A DNA stretch of 64,000 nucleotides from Candidatus Zixiibacteriota bacterium. GTDB lineage: Bacteria; Zixibacteria; MSB-5A5; GN15; PGXB01. The position numbers and the translations under genes are program-made. The stretch is from the NCBI GenBank assembly GCA_016933695.1, contig JAFGAL010000001.1, positions 124,001-188,000 of the forward strand, in the 5' to 3' direction. A model generated the notes under the pieces. The model worked only from the letters and a program-made list of their open reading frames with translations, did no database searches and was not told the DNA's origin. Below, piece after piece: positions 37,822-46,757 of this stretch; the first letter of the stretch is position 1, and the number at the start of each line of letters is the position of its first letter.

Positions 37822-40647
37822 TCACCGGTAGCCGAAGATCTCCGCCCAGATAATCAGCAGAATCAGCGACAAACCGATACACAGCGCGATCGTGCCGAAA
37901 ACCCTCATCCCGCGCACCACCACCGGCGGAAGCGGCTCCACCAGATGCTTTTTGATTTCGCGGGTTTTCATCAATTCCTCGTATTCGCGCGGACGGTCCT
38001 CTTTTAATTCTTCCAGCGGGACCCGTCCCGTGAAAATCACCGTGTCCATCGGGAATTTGTCCGGGCGGAAATGCGTGTTGAAGAAATGCACCGTAAAGAT
38101 AAACGCGGTTGCCAGCAGGGCTTCGTCGGAGTGAATGATGGTCGCGACGTTAATGATCCATCCCGGCAGAAACCGTGTGAAGAATTCCGGGAACCAGAGC
38201 ATCAGCCCGGTGGTGCCGATCACTATAACGCCCCAGAACACCGCAAAATAGTCGAATTTCTCCCAGTAGGTCCAGCGCCCGTAACGCGGCCGCGGTCCCG
38301 CGCCGACAAACCATTTCAACGTGCCGACAAACTCGCGCCAGTCGGTGCGATTGGGAAGCATCGACTCGCGTTTGAACAGCATGTGCCGCCAGCTCAGCCC
38401 GGTTTTGAGTTTGATGCGGATCAAATCGAAAATATGCATGCCGAAATACGCGAACGTGATAATGGCGCAGAGACGGTGGATGTATCCGGCCGATTCGAAA
38501 CCGCCCAGCACCCCGGACAGCCATTGCGCCCAGCCGAGATACGAGAATTTCAGCGTCATACCGGTAACCGCCAGCCCCAGAAAACTGATAATGACCATGA
38601 AATGCAGGCGGCTGTGCAGTGACGTGAACCGACGGTACTCCAGCCTTCCTTTCCAGGCGGCGCGACGTTTGCGGTTCTCGCGCATCATCTGGAACGAGCG
38701 CGGCAACCACATCAGCGTATGCGTTCCGGCTACCGCCAGGGTTCCCACCAGCAAAATGGTCATGAACCAGAAGGTATAAAACAAGATCGGGTATTTATTC
38801 TTGTCATGATGCGTGGCATGGGTTAGATACCCCGCAAACTGCCGGTGCGAACCGGGGTGACAGGCCCCGCAGGTGGCCACGATATTCTGGCGGGACAGCA
38901 TCGAATGCGGATTTTCCGGCGGCAGGATGTTATGCGCCCCGTGGCAGTCATAACACTTGGCGGCGGCGGAGTATCCCAGCTTGGATACTTTGCCGTGGAA
39001 CGTCTCGAAGTACGATTCGGTCACCTCGCGATGACATCCGCCGCACTGATTCATGATTTCGGCGCGGAAGCCGTCGGAATCGGTCCGCACGATGGCATGC
39101 GACTCATGACAATCACTGCAAATCGGAAGCGGTTCGTCCGCGTCGGACACTTCCGGCGAATGAATACTCCTGGTGAATTCTTCATAAATCCCCTTGTGGC
39201 ATTCGGCGCAGGTTTGCGCCATATTGGCCCGGTGCACGCTCGATGCCGGATCGTCTTTGGGAAGCACATGATGGGCGGTGTGGCAATCGGTGCACTTGGC
39301 GGTCACCACCAAGCCGCTTTTCTTGAGGCCGATTCCGTGAATGCCTTCCAGGTAACTGCTGACCGGATCAAGTTCCCTCTCGCCCATCGATGTGACGGCC
39401 ACACCACCCTCGCCGTGGCATCGCCCGCACAGATCCGGAACCGCCGTCGGGAACGTCGGCGAATACGGATCGCGATGCGCTTTGACACGGTGCGCTCCGT
39501 GGCAGTCGACACATTCCGGGGCACGTTGATCGCCGCGATCGGCCAGTTTACCGTGCGTGCTTTCATGGTACAGCACCACCTCTTCACTGTGGCAGATCGA
39601 GCAGTCCACCCGATCTGCGACGGTTGCGCAGGGTCGGTCATGACTGCGGGTGGCGCCGGTATGGCACTGGGCGCAACTGACCGTGCGATGGATCGAACCG
39701 TGCGTTTCCAGCGTGTCGACATACATCGACACTGTCTCGCCGTCGCGGACCGCGGTCACATTCCTGTTGGCATGACATTTCAGACAATCCTTGTCGGCCA
39801 TCCCCTCTTCGTAGAACACGCGTCGAATTTCATGCGGGGCATGGCAGTCGACACAGGCCGGCACCTTGTTCGGCTCTTTTTCCCACAATTCGCCGCGAAT
39901 GACTTTCTGGTGCACCTGTTCGATCCGTCCGTGGCACTGCTGGCACATGGTCGCGACATTGTCGCGATGAATGGTCGAGCGCGGATCGGTATGCGGCAGA
40001 ACCGAATGCGCGGTATGGCAGTCGCCGCAGACGGCGGTGACGGTCAGTCCCTGTTTGAACAGCCCGATACCGTGAATACTCTGCGAATAATGACTGAGGA
40101 TACTGTCCTGTGGAATATCATAAGTGCGGGTGACGGCCGTACCCTCCTTGTGACATCGCCCGCACATGAACGGGATATTGAATTTGGCGGTGCGGGAATC
40201 CGGCGCGGATGCGCCCATAATATCATGTGCGCCATGACAGTCCCAGCAATGCGGGGCCAGCTTCTCACCTTTGGCCACCGACTGCCCGTGCAGACTCCGG
40301 GCGTACTCCCCCGCGATATCATCGTGACACAATCCGCAATCGACCGGTGCGAGGTTTTCCGCGTGCGGCAGTTCGGCATCCATCAAATCGGCATGGCACC
40401 CGATGCATTCGACATCGACATGTTTCGACGCGTTGAATTTCGCCAGGTCGATATACAGCGACACCTCATGCCCGCCGCGTTCCTTGGTCAGGTCGGGATC
40501 CTCATGACACATCATGCAGTCATCGACCGACTGCGCGAAAGATCTCGGCGCCGAACCGAACAGCAGTACAAGCACCAGCAGGCATACCGCTCCCGCTTTG
40601 CCCATACACCATAGACTTTTTCTGTCCTGATTAAGCCGCCCGTTCAC
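37822..40647 (-). CDS. 19-haem c-type cytochrome fused to a b-type (FdnI/HydC-like) membrane domain, CbcL-like architecture
   Basis: Nineteen CXXCH motifs counted; C-terminal four-TM cytochrome b-like region (RLHFMVIISFLGLAVTGMTLKFS..., FFNTHFRPDKFPMDTVIFTGRV). ATG at 40605 is an alternative start with a better signal peptide. Confidence 0.9.
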   Translation of the reverse strand: MNGRLNQDRKSLWCMGKAGAVCLLVLVLLFGSAPRSFAQSVDDCMMCHEDPDLTKERGGHEVSLYIDLAKFNASKHVDVECIGCHADLMDAELPHAENLAPVDCGLCHDDIAGEYARSLHGQSVAKGEKLAPHCWDCHGAHDIMGASAPDSRTAKFNIPFMCGRCHKEGTAVTRTYDIPQDSILSHYSQSIHGIGLFKQGLTVTAVCGDCHTAHSVLPHTDPRSTIHRDNVATMCQQCHGRIEQVHQKVIRGELWEKEPNKVPACVDCHAPHEIRRVFYEEGMADKDCLKCHANRNVTAVRDGETVSMYVDTLETHGSIHRTVSCAQCHTGATRSHDRPCATVADRVDCSICHSEEVVLYHESTHGKLADRGDQRAPECVDCHGAHRVKAHRDPYSPTFPTAVPDLCGRCHGEGGVAVTSMGERELDPVSSYLEGIHGIGLKKSGLVVTAKCTDCHTAHHVLPKDDPASSVHRANMAQTCAECHKGIYEEFTRSIHSPEVSDADEPLPICSDCHESHAIVRTDSDGFRAEIMNQCGGCHREVTESYFETFHGKVSKLGYSAAAKCYDCHGAHNILPPENPHSMLSRQNIVATCGACHPGSHRQFAGYLTHATHHDKNKYPILFYTFWFMTILLVGTLAVAGTHTLMWLPRSFQMMRENRKRRAAWKGRLEYRRFTSLHSRLHFMVIISFLGLAVTGMTLKFSYLGWAQWLSGVLGGFESAGYIHRLCAIITFAYFGMHIFDLIRIKLKTGLSWRHMLFKRESMLPNRTDWREFVGTLKWFVGAGPRPRYGRWTYWEKFDYFAVFWGVIVIGTTGLMLWFPEFFTRFLPGWIINVATIIHSDEALLATAFIFTVHFFNTHFRPDKFPMDTVIFTGRVPLEELKEDRPREYEELMKTREIKKHLVEPLPPVVVRGMRVFGTIALCIGLSLILLIIWAEIFGYR

Positions 40648-40675
40648 ATTGTCCGCCTGATTTATCCGCTATTGG

Positions 40676-40689
40676 TTAATAATCACTAA
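40676..40689. promoter_or_regulatory. Putative TetR operator (site 2) in the divergent cytochrome promoter region
   Basis: TTAATAATCACTAA; reverse complement TTAGTGATTATTAA is 13/14 identical to 36822-36835. Confidence 0.45.
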
Positions 40690-40724
40690 CTTAATTGCCG
40701 CAACTATTAGAGTCAAGTAAAATT

Positions 40725-40740
40725 TGTGATGGGATTCACA
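40725..40740. promoter_or_regulatory. CRP/FNR-family-like (or Rex-like) palindromic site
   Basis: TGTGA-TGGGAT-TCACA matches TGTGA-N6-TCACA exactly; followed by TTGACG-N18-TATATT. Confidence 0.5.
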
Positions 40741-40856
40741 TTCTTTGTTGACGCCGGGATCAAAATGTCTTTATATTGTGGTGCAATTAATATGTAATCA
40801 TGGGGCAATATAGTCGTTGTGCCGCATACATCACCCAAAAAGGCAGGAGATTGTTT

Positions 40857-43394
40857 ATGAAAAAGTACATGATTAACGTCCGGAGGTCCTCCGCGGCGAT
40901 ACTGTTTTTGGTACTGATCGGGGCCGCCGTGTCAGCATTGGCTCAGCATCCCGCCATTTACCTGCTGGACAGCGAGGGTGAATTCATTAATCCCATGCAG
41001 GACGAAAATGCCGACAAACCGTTCAGCACCAAACAAACCTGCGGCATGTGTCATGACTACGACGAAATCTCCATGGCGTTTCATTTTCAGGTCGGCTGGG
41101 ATGTCATCAGCGACGATTTCGGCGATTCCACCGGCAAACCATGGAACCTGTCCAACGGCATGATGGGTAAATGGTGTCCCATGTATTTCCGCCAGCTTGC
41201 GAAAAAGGAGAATGAACATGAGGATGAAATCGACCTGACGGTGTACGACTTTGTCGGATTCTCCGCCGAGGGGGACCATCCCCCGTGCGGGGCGTGTCAT
41301 GCCGGCGGCGGCGGAATGGAATACGACCGTGAAGGCAATCGCTATGACGAATACCTTGCCGAAAACCCCGAACTGCGCGAAACACTTGACGGCGATTATC
41401 ACAACAGCAACTGGGACAAAAGCGGCGTGGTGGAGGTCGACTGCCTGATCTGCCATCTGGAGGGATACAGTTTCGACGAACGTATCGCCCAGCTCGAGGA
41501 AGGCAATTATCGCTGGGCGGTCGTGCAGGCGTCGCGCCTCGGCTTTGTCGACGGATCGGTGCGGCGTGGCGGCGAACCGACCGTGACCTACAACAAGCGG
41601 TTTTTCAACGAGGACGGCACGATCACGATGAAAATGTCGTGGCCGCCGCCGGACGACAACTGCGTATTCTGTCACGGACGGGCCGACGTGCGCAAGCGCG
41701 GGTTTTCGTGGAATGATATTTTCAATCCCGACATTCACAATCAGCAGGGGGTCAGTTGCGTGGCCTGCCACCCGGCGGGGTCGGATCATCAGATCGCCAA
41801 GGGCAACGCCAATGCATTGATGGTCGCCAACGATCTCGACAACACCATGCTGACCTGTGCAGAGTGTCATGAAGGGGGCGTCCTCGGCGCCACCGTTCCC
41901 CGGCATCACAGCGTGCGGCCGTCTCACCTGCAGGCGATTTCCTGCGAGGCGTGCCATATTCCCAGTTTGAAACGCGCGGCGGCACTCGGTATGGATCCGC
42001 TGACCGGGTCGATTTCGTTCGCGACCAATCCCCTCGGTGCAAAGGAATTCGGCGAACGCGCGGAATGGAAACCGGTGTACAATCGCCGCAATGGTCATAA
42101 GATTTATCCGCTTAACAGCATGCAGGCGACGTTCTGGTGCAACTTCGACACAGACAGCCTGCTCTACCCGCTATTCCTTCGTGAACATGTAGCGGGATGG
42201 GATTTATTCTCCGACCAGGTAACCGATGACGACGAGGACGGCGAACCGGAAGTCAACACGGATGAGGAGATAATCGCCGGTCTGAAAGCGTTCAGTCAGT
42301 CACTGCAGGACAATCAGCGCTTTACGCAAGTTCACCCGGCACTGGTGAAAGGCGGCAAAGCGTATCACCTGGGCGACGACGGGACCCTGCAAGAGCTGGA
42401 TTACGACGTGTTGCCGTGCATCAGTTATTCCATCAACCACAACGTGGCGCCGGCCCGAATGGCGCTGGGGTACAACGGATGCGGCGACTGCCATGAGTCC
42501 GACAGCCACTTTTTCAAGGGACGCCGCGTGATCGATTTGCACGGGGCCGACGGCAAACCGGTGACCGAGGCGATCGGCCGGGAGCTGGGATGCAGTCCCG
42601 TTTCGTTCGCGGTCAATTCGTTCCACCAGTCATTCCTCAGCCCGATGATCAGTATCGGCATTATCCTGGTGGTATTTTTAATGACGTTGCACTATCACAG
42701 TTACGGACCGAAGCGAATCCCGTTCGTACCGTACACCGGCGAGGTCAAACGCTTTTCATTGTACGAACGCGGCATTCACTTGTTCCGTCTGTTGTCGTTC
42801 GTGCTGTTGACCATCACGGGGCTGATTCTGGCGTTTAACTGGAGCGACTGGCAACAGCTACTATTCCGGTCACCGCAACAACTGCTCTGGGTGCATATCG
42901 TTGCGGGAATCGTCTTCATCCTGACCACGATCCTCGGGATTTTCGCCTGGTTCCGCGATGCCATTTTCGCCTCGTATGACAAAGTCTGGGTGCAAAGAAT
43001 CGGCGGGTATCTCGGTCACAAGGGCCATGTTCCTTCCGGACGGTTCAATGCCGGGCAGAAAATGTTTTTCTGGTACACTGCCATTTTCGGATTGCTGATG
43101 TCGGCAACCGGCCTGATTCTCATTTTCAAGCCCTGGTTTTCGCTATCGGTCATCTGTATGACCTCCACGATTCACAACCTGGTCGGTTTCTTCCTGATTG
43201 CGGGCGTGCTGTCTCATGCCTATCTGGGCACGGTGGCCAATCCCGGCACGTGGCGGGTGTTGGTGGATGGATATGTCACCTACGATTGGGCGCATCACCA
43301 TCACCCCAACTGGTACGCGATGCTTCGCGAGAAGGGGCTGGTCCCGAAAGACCACGGTGACATGCACGACAACGATTCGGAGACGTCGGCTTAA
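40857..43394 (+). CDS. Octahaem c-type cytochrome fused to a b-type membrane domain
   Basis: Eight CXXCH counted (CGMCH, CGACH, CLICH, CVFCH, CVACH, CAECH, CEACH, CGDCH); C-terminal TM cytochrome b-like domain. Start refined to ATG 40857. Confidence 0.88.
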   Translation: MKKYMINVRRSSAAILFLVLIGAAVSALAQHPAIYLLDSEGEFINPMQDENADKPFSTKQTCGMCHDYDEISMAFHFQVGWDVISDDFGDSTGKPWNLSNGMMGKWCPMYFRQLAKKENEHEDEIDLTVYDFVGFSAEGDHPPCGACHAGGGGMEYDREGNRYDEYLAENPELRETLDGDYHNSNWDKSGVVEVDCLICHLEGYSFDERIAQLEEGNYRWAVVQASRLGFVDGSVRRGGEPTVTYNKRFFNEDGTITMKMSWPPPDDNCVFCHGRADVRKRGFSWNDIFNPDIHNQQGVSCVACHPAGSDHQIAKGNANALMVANDLDNTMLTCAECHEGGVLGATVPRHHSVRPSHLQAISCEACHIPSLKRAAALGMDPLTGSISFATNPLGAKEFGERAEWKPVYNRRNGHKIYPLNSMQATFWCNFDTDSLLYPLFLREHVAGWDLFSDQVTDDDEDGEPEVNTDEEIIAGLKAFSQSLQDNQRFTQVHPALVKGGKAYHLGDDGTLQELDYDVLPCISYSINHNVAPARMALGYNGCGDCHESDSHFFKGRRVIDLHGADGKPVTEAIGRELGCSPVSFAVNSFHQSFLSPMISIGIILVVFLMTLHYHSYGPKRIPFVPYTGEVKRFSLYERGIHLFRLLSFVLLTITGLILAFNWSDWQQLLFRSPQQLLWVHIVAGIVFILTTILGIFAWFRDAIFASYDKVWVQRIGGYLGHKGHVPSGRFNAGQKMFFWYTAIFGLLMSATGLILIFKPWFSLSVICMTSTIHNLVGFFLIAGVLSHAYLGTVANPGTWRVLVDGYVTYDWAHHHHPNWYAMLREKGLVPKDHGDMHDNDSETSA

Positions 43395-43416
43395 ACACGC
43401 AAACGACGAGTATTTT

Positions 43417-43447
43417 CGGGGAAGGGCTTTCCACTCTTCCCCGTTTT
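43417..43447 (+). terminator. Rho-independent terminator
   Basis: CGGGGAAG...CTTCCCCG-TTTT. Confidence 0.8.
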
Positions 43448-43621
43448 CCCATACATTTATTTTGTTCTGTTCAAAATTTGCTCATCAAACGGGGATAAAT
43501 ACCCGCTCGCTTACTAAGGACGGACGCGGCTTTCGTCGATAACCTACGTACATCCCGAATGTCGTCTTTGATTAACACGGTAGACACCTAATATCCTAAT
43601 AACCGTAGCACGGAGGGTCAC

Positions 43622-44035
43622 ATGTACGAACCCGGTTACAACGACAGTTACTTTGGGGGCACCATGCTGCTCGTATGGTTTGCCGTCTATCTGTACTATG
43701 CGTATTCGCAGTATAAGATAGCCGCCAAAACCGGACACGATTCGCCCTGGTGGGCGTTCATTCCGGTTTTGAATGTCTTCCAGTTCATTCAAATGGCGCA
43801 GAAACCACTCTGGTGGTTTTTCGCCTGCCTGATCCCCATCGTAAATATAATCGTGATCGCCTGGTTGTGGTCAGAAGTGGCCAAAGCCTGCCAGAAAAAC
43901 CCGATCTGGGGTGTGATGATGATCATCCCGTTCTTGAATTTTATCGCGATCGGCTATCTGGCATTCAGCAGTCCCGTTTCGATCACTCCCGCGCCGACAC
44001 CCACGCCGGCCCGTCAGCCGGAAAAAGTTGCTTAG
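43622..44035 (+). CDS. DUF5684-like small membrane protein
   Basis: YSQYKIAAKTGHDSPWWAFIPVLNVFQFIQMAQKPLWWFFACLIPIVNIIVIAWLWSEVAKACQKNPIWGVMMIIPFLNFIAIGYLAFS. Confidence 0.75.
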   Translation: MYEPGYNDSYFGGTMLLVWFAVYLYYAYSQYKIAAKTGHDSPWWAFIPVLNVFQFIQMAQKPLWWFFACLIPIVNIIVIAWLWSEVAKACQKNPIWGVMMIIPFLNFIAIGYLAFSSPVSITPAPTPTPARQPEKVA

Positions 44036-44058
44036 GCGAATTGGTGTTCTCTCAAGCA

Positions 44059-44089
44059 AACCGCCGGGATACGCCCCGGCGGTTTTTTT
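44059..44089 (+). terminator. Rho-independent terminator
   Basis: AACCGCCGGG...CCCCGGCGGTT-TTTTT. Confidence 0.85.
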
Positions 44090-44154
44090 ATCATGTCAAT
44101 TATGCCGTTCCTGGCTTGACAAGCCCGTCCTCCTTGTCTATATTCAGGCAAACG

Positions 44155-44345
44155 ATATGGTGCCGTCCATGACGGATGGAGAATAGGGAAGGCGGTGCAA
44201 GTCCGCCACAGCCCCGCTACTGTGACGGCTACTCTTCGGGCGAGACGCCACGTGCCATAACGGCAGGGAAGGCGCCCGCGAGGGGTTTGAAGCCGAAGTC
44301 AGGAGACCTGCCGTATCACCAATCACGCAGTGGTTGCCGTCAGCG
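44155..44345 (+). promoter_or_regulatory. Cobalamin (adenosylcobalamin-type) riboswitch
   Basis: GGTGCCGTCCATGACGG...GGGAAGGCGGTGCAAGTCCGCCACAGCCCCGCTACTGTGA...GCCGAAGTCAGGAGACCTGCCG: recognisable B12-box-type core; upstream of a TonB receptor. Confidence 0.92.
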
Positions 44346-44482
44346 CGGGCTGACCGGAACGTTCAGTTGCGCCGGCGGCGCTGGGAGATGCCGTGAGGCG
44401 CTTGTTTTTTACTCTCCTCCGCTGTGTTGACGGATGCGCGCGCGGAGCATCAGTCGACACGATAAACAAATCTCAAAAACCA

Positions 44483-46756
44483 ATGAGATATCTCTACCGC
44501 CTGCCGGTTTGCGGAATGGCGTTATTATTGCTCTTTCCGCTGTCGGCGGGCGCCCAGTCCAATGTCAGGATTTCCGGAAAGGTGTTCGATACCGAAACCG
44601 GTGCCCCGATTGCCGGAGCAACGGTGACGGTTTTTTCGACCGCGTTCCGGACTATCACCGATGAGTACGGGACGTTTTCCTTTGCCGATCTGCCGGAAGC
44701 GACCTATTCCATCCAAGTGACCTGTATCGGCTATGGGGATCACACCGATTCGGATATCCGGGTCAAGCCCGATATCACCATCCACCGTGATATTCGCCTG
44801 CGTCCCCGGGTGTATCATCTCGGTTCGCTATCGGTCCGCGATACCCGCCCGCCGCTGTCCAGCGATCGAGTGATCGTGCTTAACAATGATGACATCCGCA
44901 ACACCCGCGCCCGGGATATCCCCGATGTGCTTACCACAGTCGAGGGGGTGCTGGTGCAGAAAACGGGCGGCGCTGGCGGCCGCACCGAGGTGAAAATCCG
45001 GGGCGGCGACGCCGAACAGGTGCTGGTTTTGGTCGACGGTCAGCGGATCAATCCATCCGGGACCGGAACCGCCGATGTAAGCACGATCCCGCTGGACATG
45101 GTGGAAAAAATCGAGATCCACAAGGGAGGTGCGTCGGCCGAGTATGGCCCCGATGCGTTTGCGGGTGTGATCAGCATCACCACCATTCAGCACCGAACCG
45201 ATGAACCCCTGCAAATCACCGCCGGACGGGACTGGGGACAGTGGAAGGGCGAACAGTACCACCTGGTCGTGCAGAATCCGATTCCGCTTGCGACTTGGAC
45301 GGGCAAGTTCGGCTATTCCCTGGATCAGTCGGTCGGGGACTTCGCTTACGCCTATTCGGTTCCTCCACGCGACAATGTCTATACCGGAGACCGGAGTAAT
45401 AACCAGTCCGAGATCTATAATTATTTCGCGTCCGGTTCCTATCGCGCCGCCGAGAAAATCAGTATCGGGTATTCCGGGCAGTACTATCGCGGACGGCGCG
45501 GTCTCCCGGGATGGGCGTCGAAACCGAACGAATTTGCCCAATCGGTCGACCGTCGCGCTTTGATTTCGACCACGGTCATATATCAGCCGATCACGGAACA
45601 CGGGTACACGCTCGAATCCGGATACTCGCATTTCGAACAGCATTTCTATGATCGTAAAACAATGCCGGTGCCTTTACAATTCGACAGTCGTTTCGACAAC
45701 GATATTATCACGATTAAACACACGCAACGGCATCACTTTCTCGAGGGGCAAACCATCCGCACCGGAATGGAATATCGCCGCGACAATTTCGATCACGAGG
45801 ATGCACGGTACGAATTCAACTCGATGGGCAGGTCGCATCGCGACAACGCCGCCGCGTTCGTGTCGGTCAGTCACGGTTTCGATCTGTCAAAATACAAACT
45901 GGCCGAGACCGTTGCGCTCAATGCCGCTTTGCGCTATGACTGGACCGAGACGCGCAAGGACTCGACCGGCTGGCAGGACACGGTTACGACCAACAGCGTG
46001 TCATCCTGGTCACCTAAAGTCGGCCTGGCGGTCTCCGGCGGAAAACGATTGACATATGTCCTTCGCGCCAGTTACGGCAGATCGCTTCGCATCCCGTCGA
46101 TCAATGCCCTGTTCTGGAAAGGCGATGCCCGTTCCGGCGGCAATCCCGGACTCAGACCGGAAAAATCCGAACATTCCGAAGCGGGACTGGAATTATCGAC
46201 AGAAATCGGGTCAATTGTTATCAGCGGCGGGATGACCTATTTCCATTCCTTTTTAACCGATCTGATTATCTGGACCACCAGTATGAATGTCTGGCGTCCG
46301 GAAAATCTGCAAAAGGCGCAAATAACCGGGCATGAGGATTTTTTGAAGCTGTCGGCGTTCGACGGTAAAATCTCGCTGATGTACCAGAACACGATCACCA
46401 CCGCGAAAAATAAAGACACCGCGCACACGGTGGCGGGCAGGGATCTGGTTTTCACTCCGCATTATCTCACGTCATTGACGGCCCGGTTTGATTTGAAATA
46501 TGTTTCCGGATCGTATGCGATCCGATGGTGCGACCGGGCGTACACCAACGAGGCCAATACCAGCTATTACGACGCCTACCGCGTCGATGATCTCACTGTC
46601 GGTGTCCGGTACGATCCGACATCGACTATCGAACTTTCTGCAGACGTAACCATCAACAATATCCGGGACGTGGACTATGTCCTGATTACCCACTACCCCA
46701 TGCCGGGTCGCGAATGGCGGTTCGGCATCGGCATTACCTTTGGATTGGAGAAATAA
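44483..46756 (+). CDS. TonB-dependent receptor, probable cobalamin receptor (BtuB-like)
   Basis: CarboxypepD_reg-like N-terminus, plug ARDIPDVLTTVEGVLVQKTGGAGGRTEVKIRGGDAEQVLVLVDGQRINPSGTGTADVSTIPLDMVEKIEIHKGGASAEYG; downstream of a cobalamin riboswitch. Confidence 0.9.
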   Translation: MRYLYRLPVCGMALLLLFPLSAGAQSNVRISGKVFDTETGAPIAGATVTVFSTAFRTITDEYGTFSFADLPEATYSIQVTCIGYGDHTDSDIRVKPDITIHRDIRLRPRVYHLGSLSVRDTRPPLSSDRVIVLNNDDIRNTRARDIPDVLTTVEGVLVQKTGGAGGRTEVKIRGGDAEQVLVLVDGQRINPSGTGTADVSTIPLDMVEKIEIHKGGASAEYGPDAFAGVISITTIQHRTDEPLQITAGRDWGQWKGEQYHLVVQNPIPLATWTGKFGYSLDQSVGDFAYAYSVPPRDNVYTGDRSNNQSEIYNYFASGSYRAAEKISIGYSGQYYRGRRGLPGWASKPNEFAQSVDRRALISTTVIYQPITEHGYTLESGYSHFEQHFYDRKTMPVPLQFDSRFDNDIITIKHTQRHHFLEGQTIRTGMEYRRDNFDHEDARYEFNSMGRSHRDNAAAFVSVSHGFDLSKYKLAETVALNAALRYDWTETRKDSTGWQDTVTTNSVSSWSPKVGLAVSGGKRLTYVLRASYGRSLRIPSINALFWKGDARSGGNPGLRPEKSEHSEAGLELSTEIGSIVISGGMTYFHSFLTDLIIWTTSMNVWRPENLQKAQITGHEDFLKLSAFDGKISLMYQNTITTAKNKDTAHTVAGRDLVFTPHYLTSLTARFDLKYVSGSYAIRWCDRAYTNEANTSYYDAYRVDDLTVGVRYDPTSTIELSADVTINNIRDVDYVLITHYPMPGREWRFGIGITFGLEK

Positions 46757-46757
46757 C

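Noticed and set aside
38845-40614. 589-aa plus-strand ORF opposite the 19-haem cytochrome gene
   Set aside because: Antisense shadow ORF. The minus strand carries 19 CXXCH motifs, while the plus translation has no domain features.
40932-42098. 388-aa minus-strand ORF opposite the octahaem cytochrome
   Set aside because: Shadow ORF caused by codon bias; the plus strand encodes the haem motifs.
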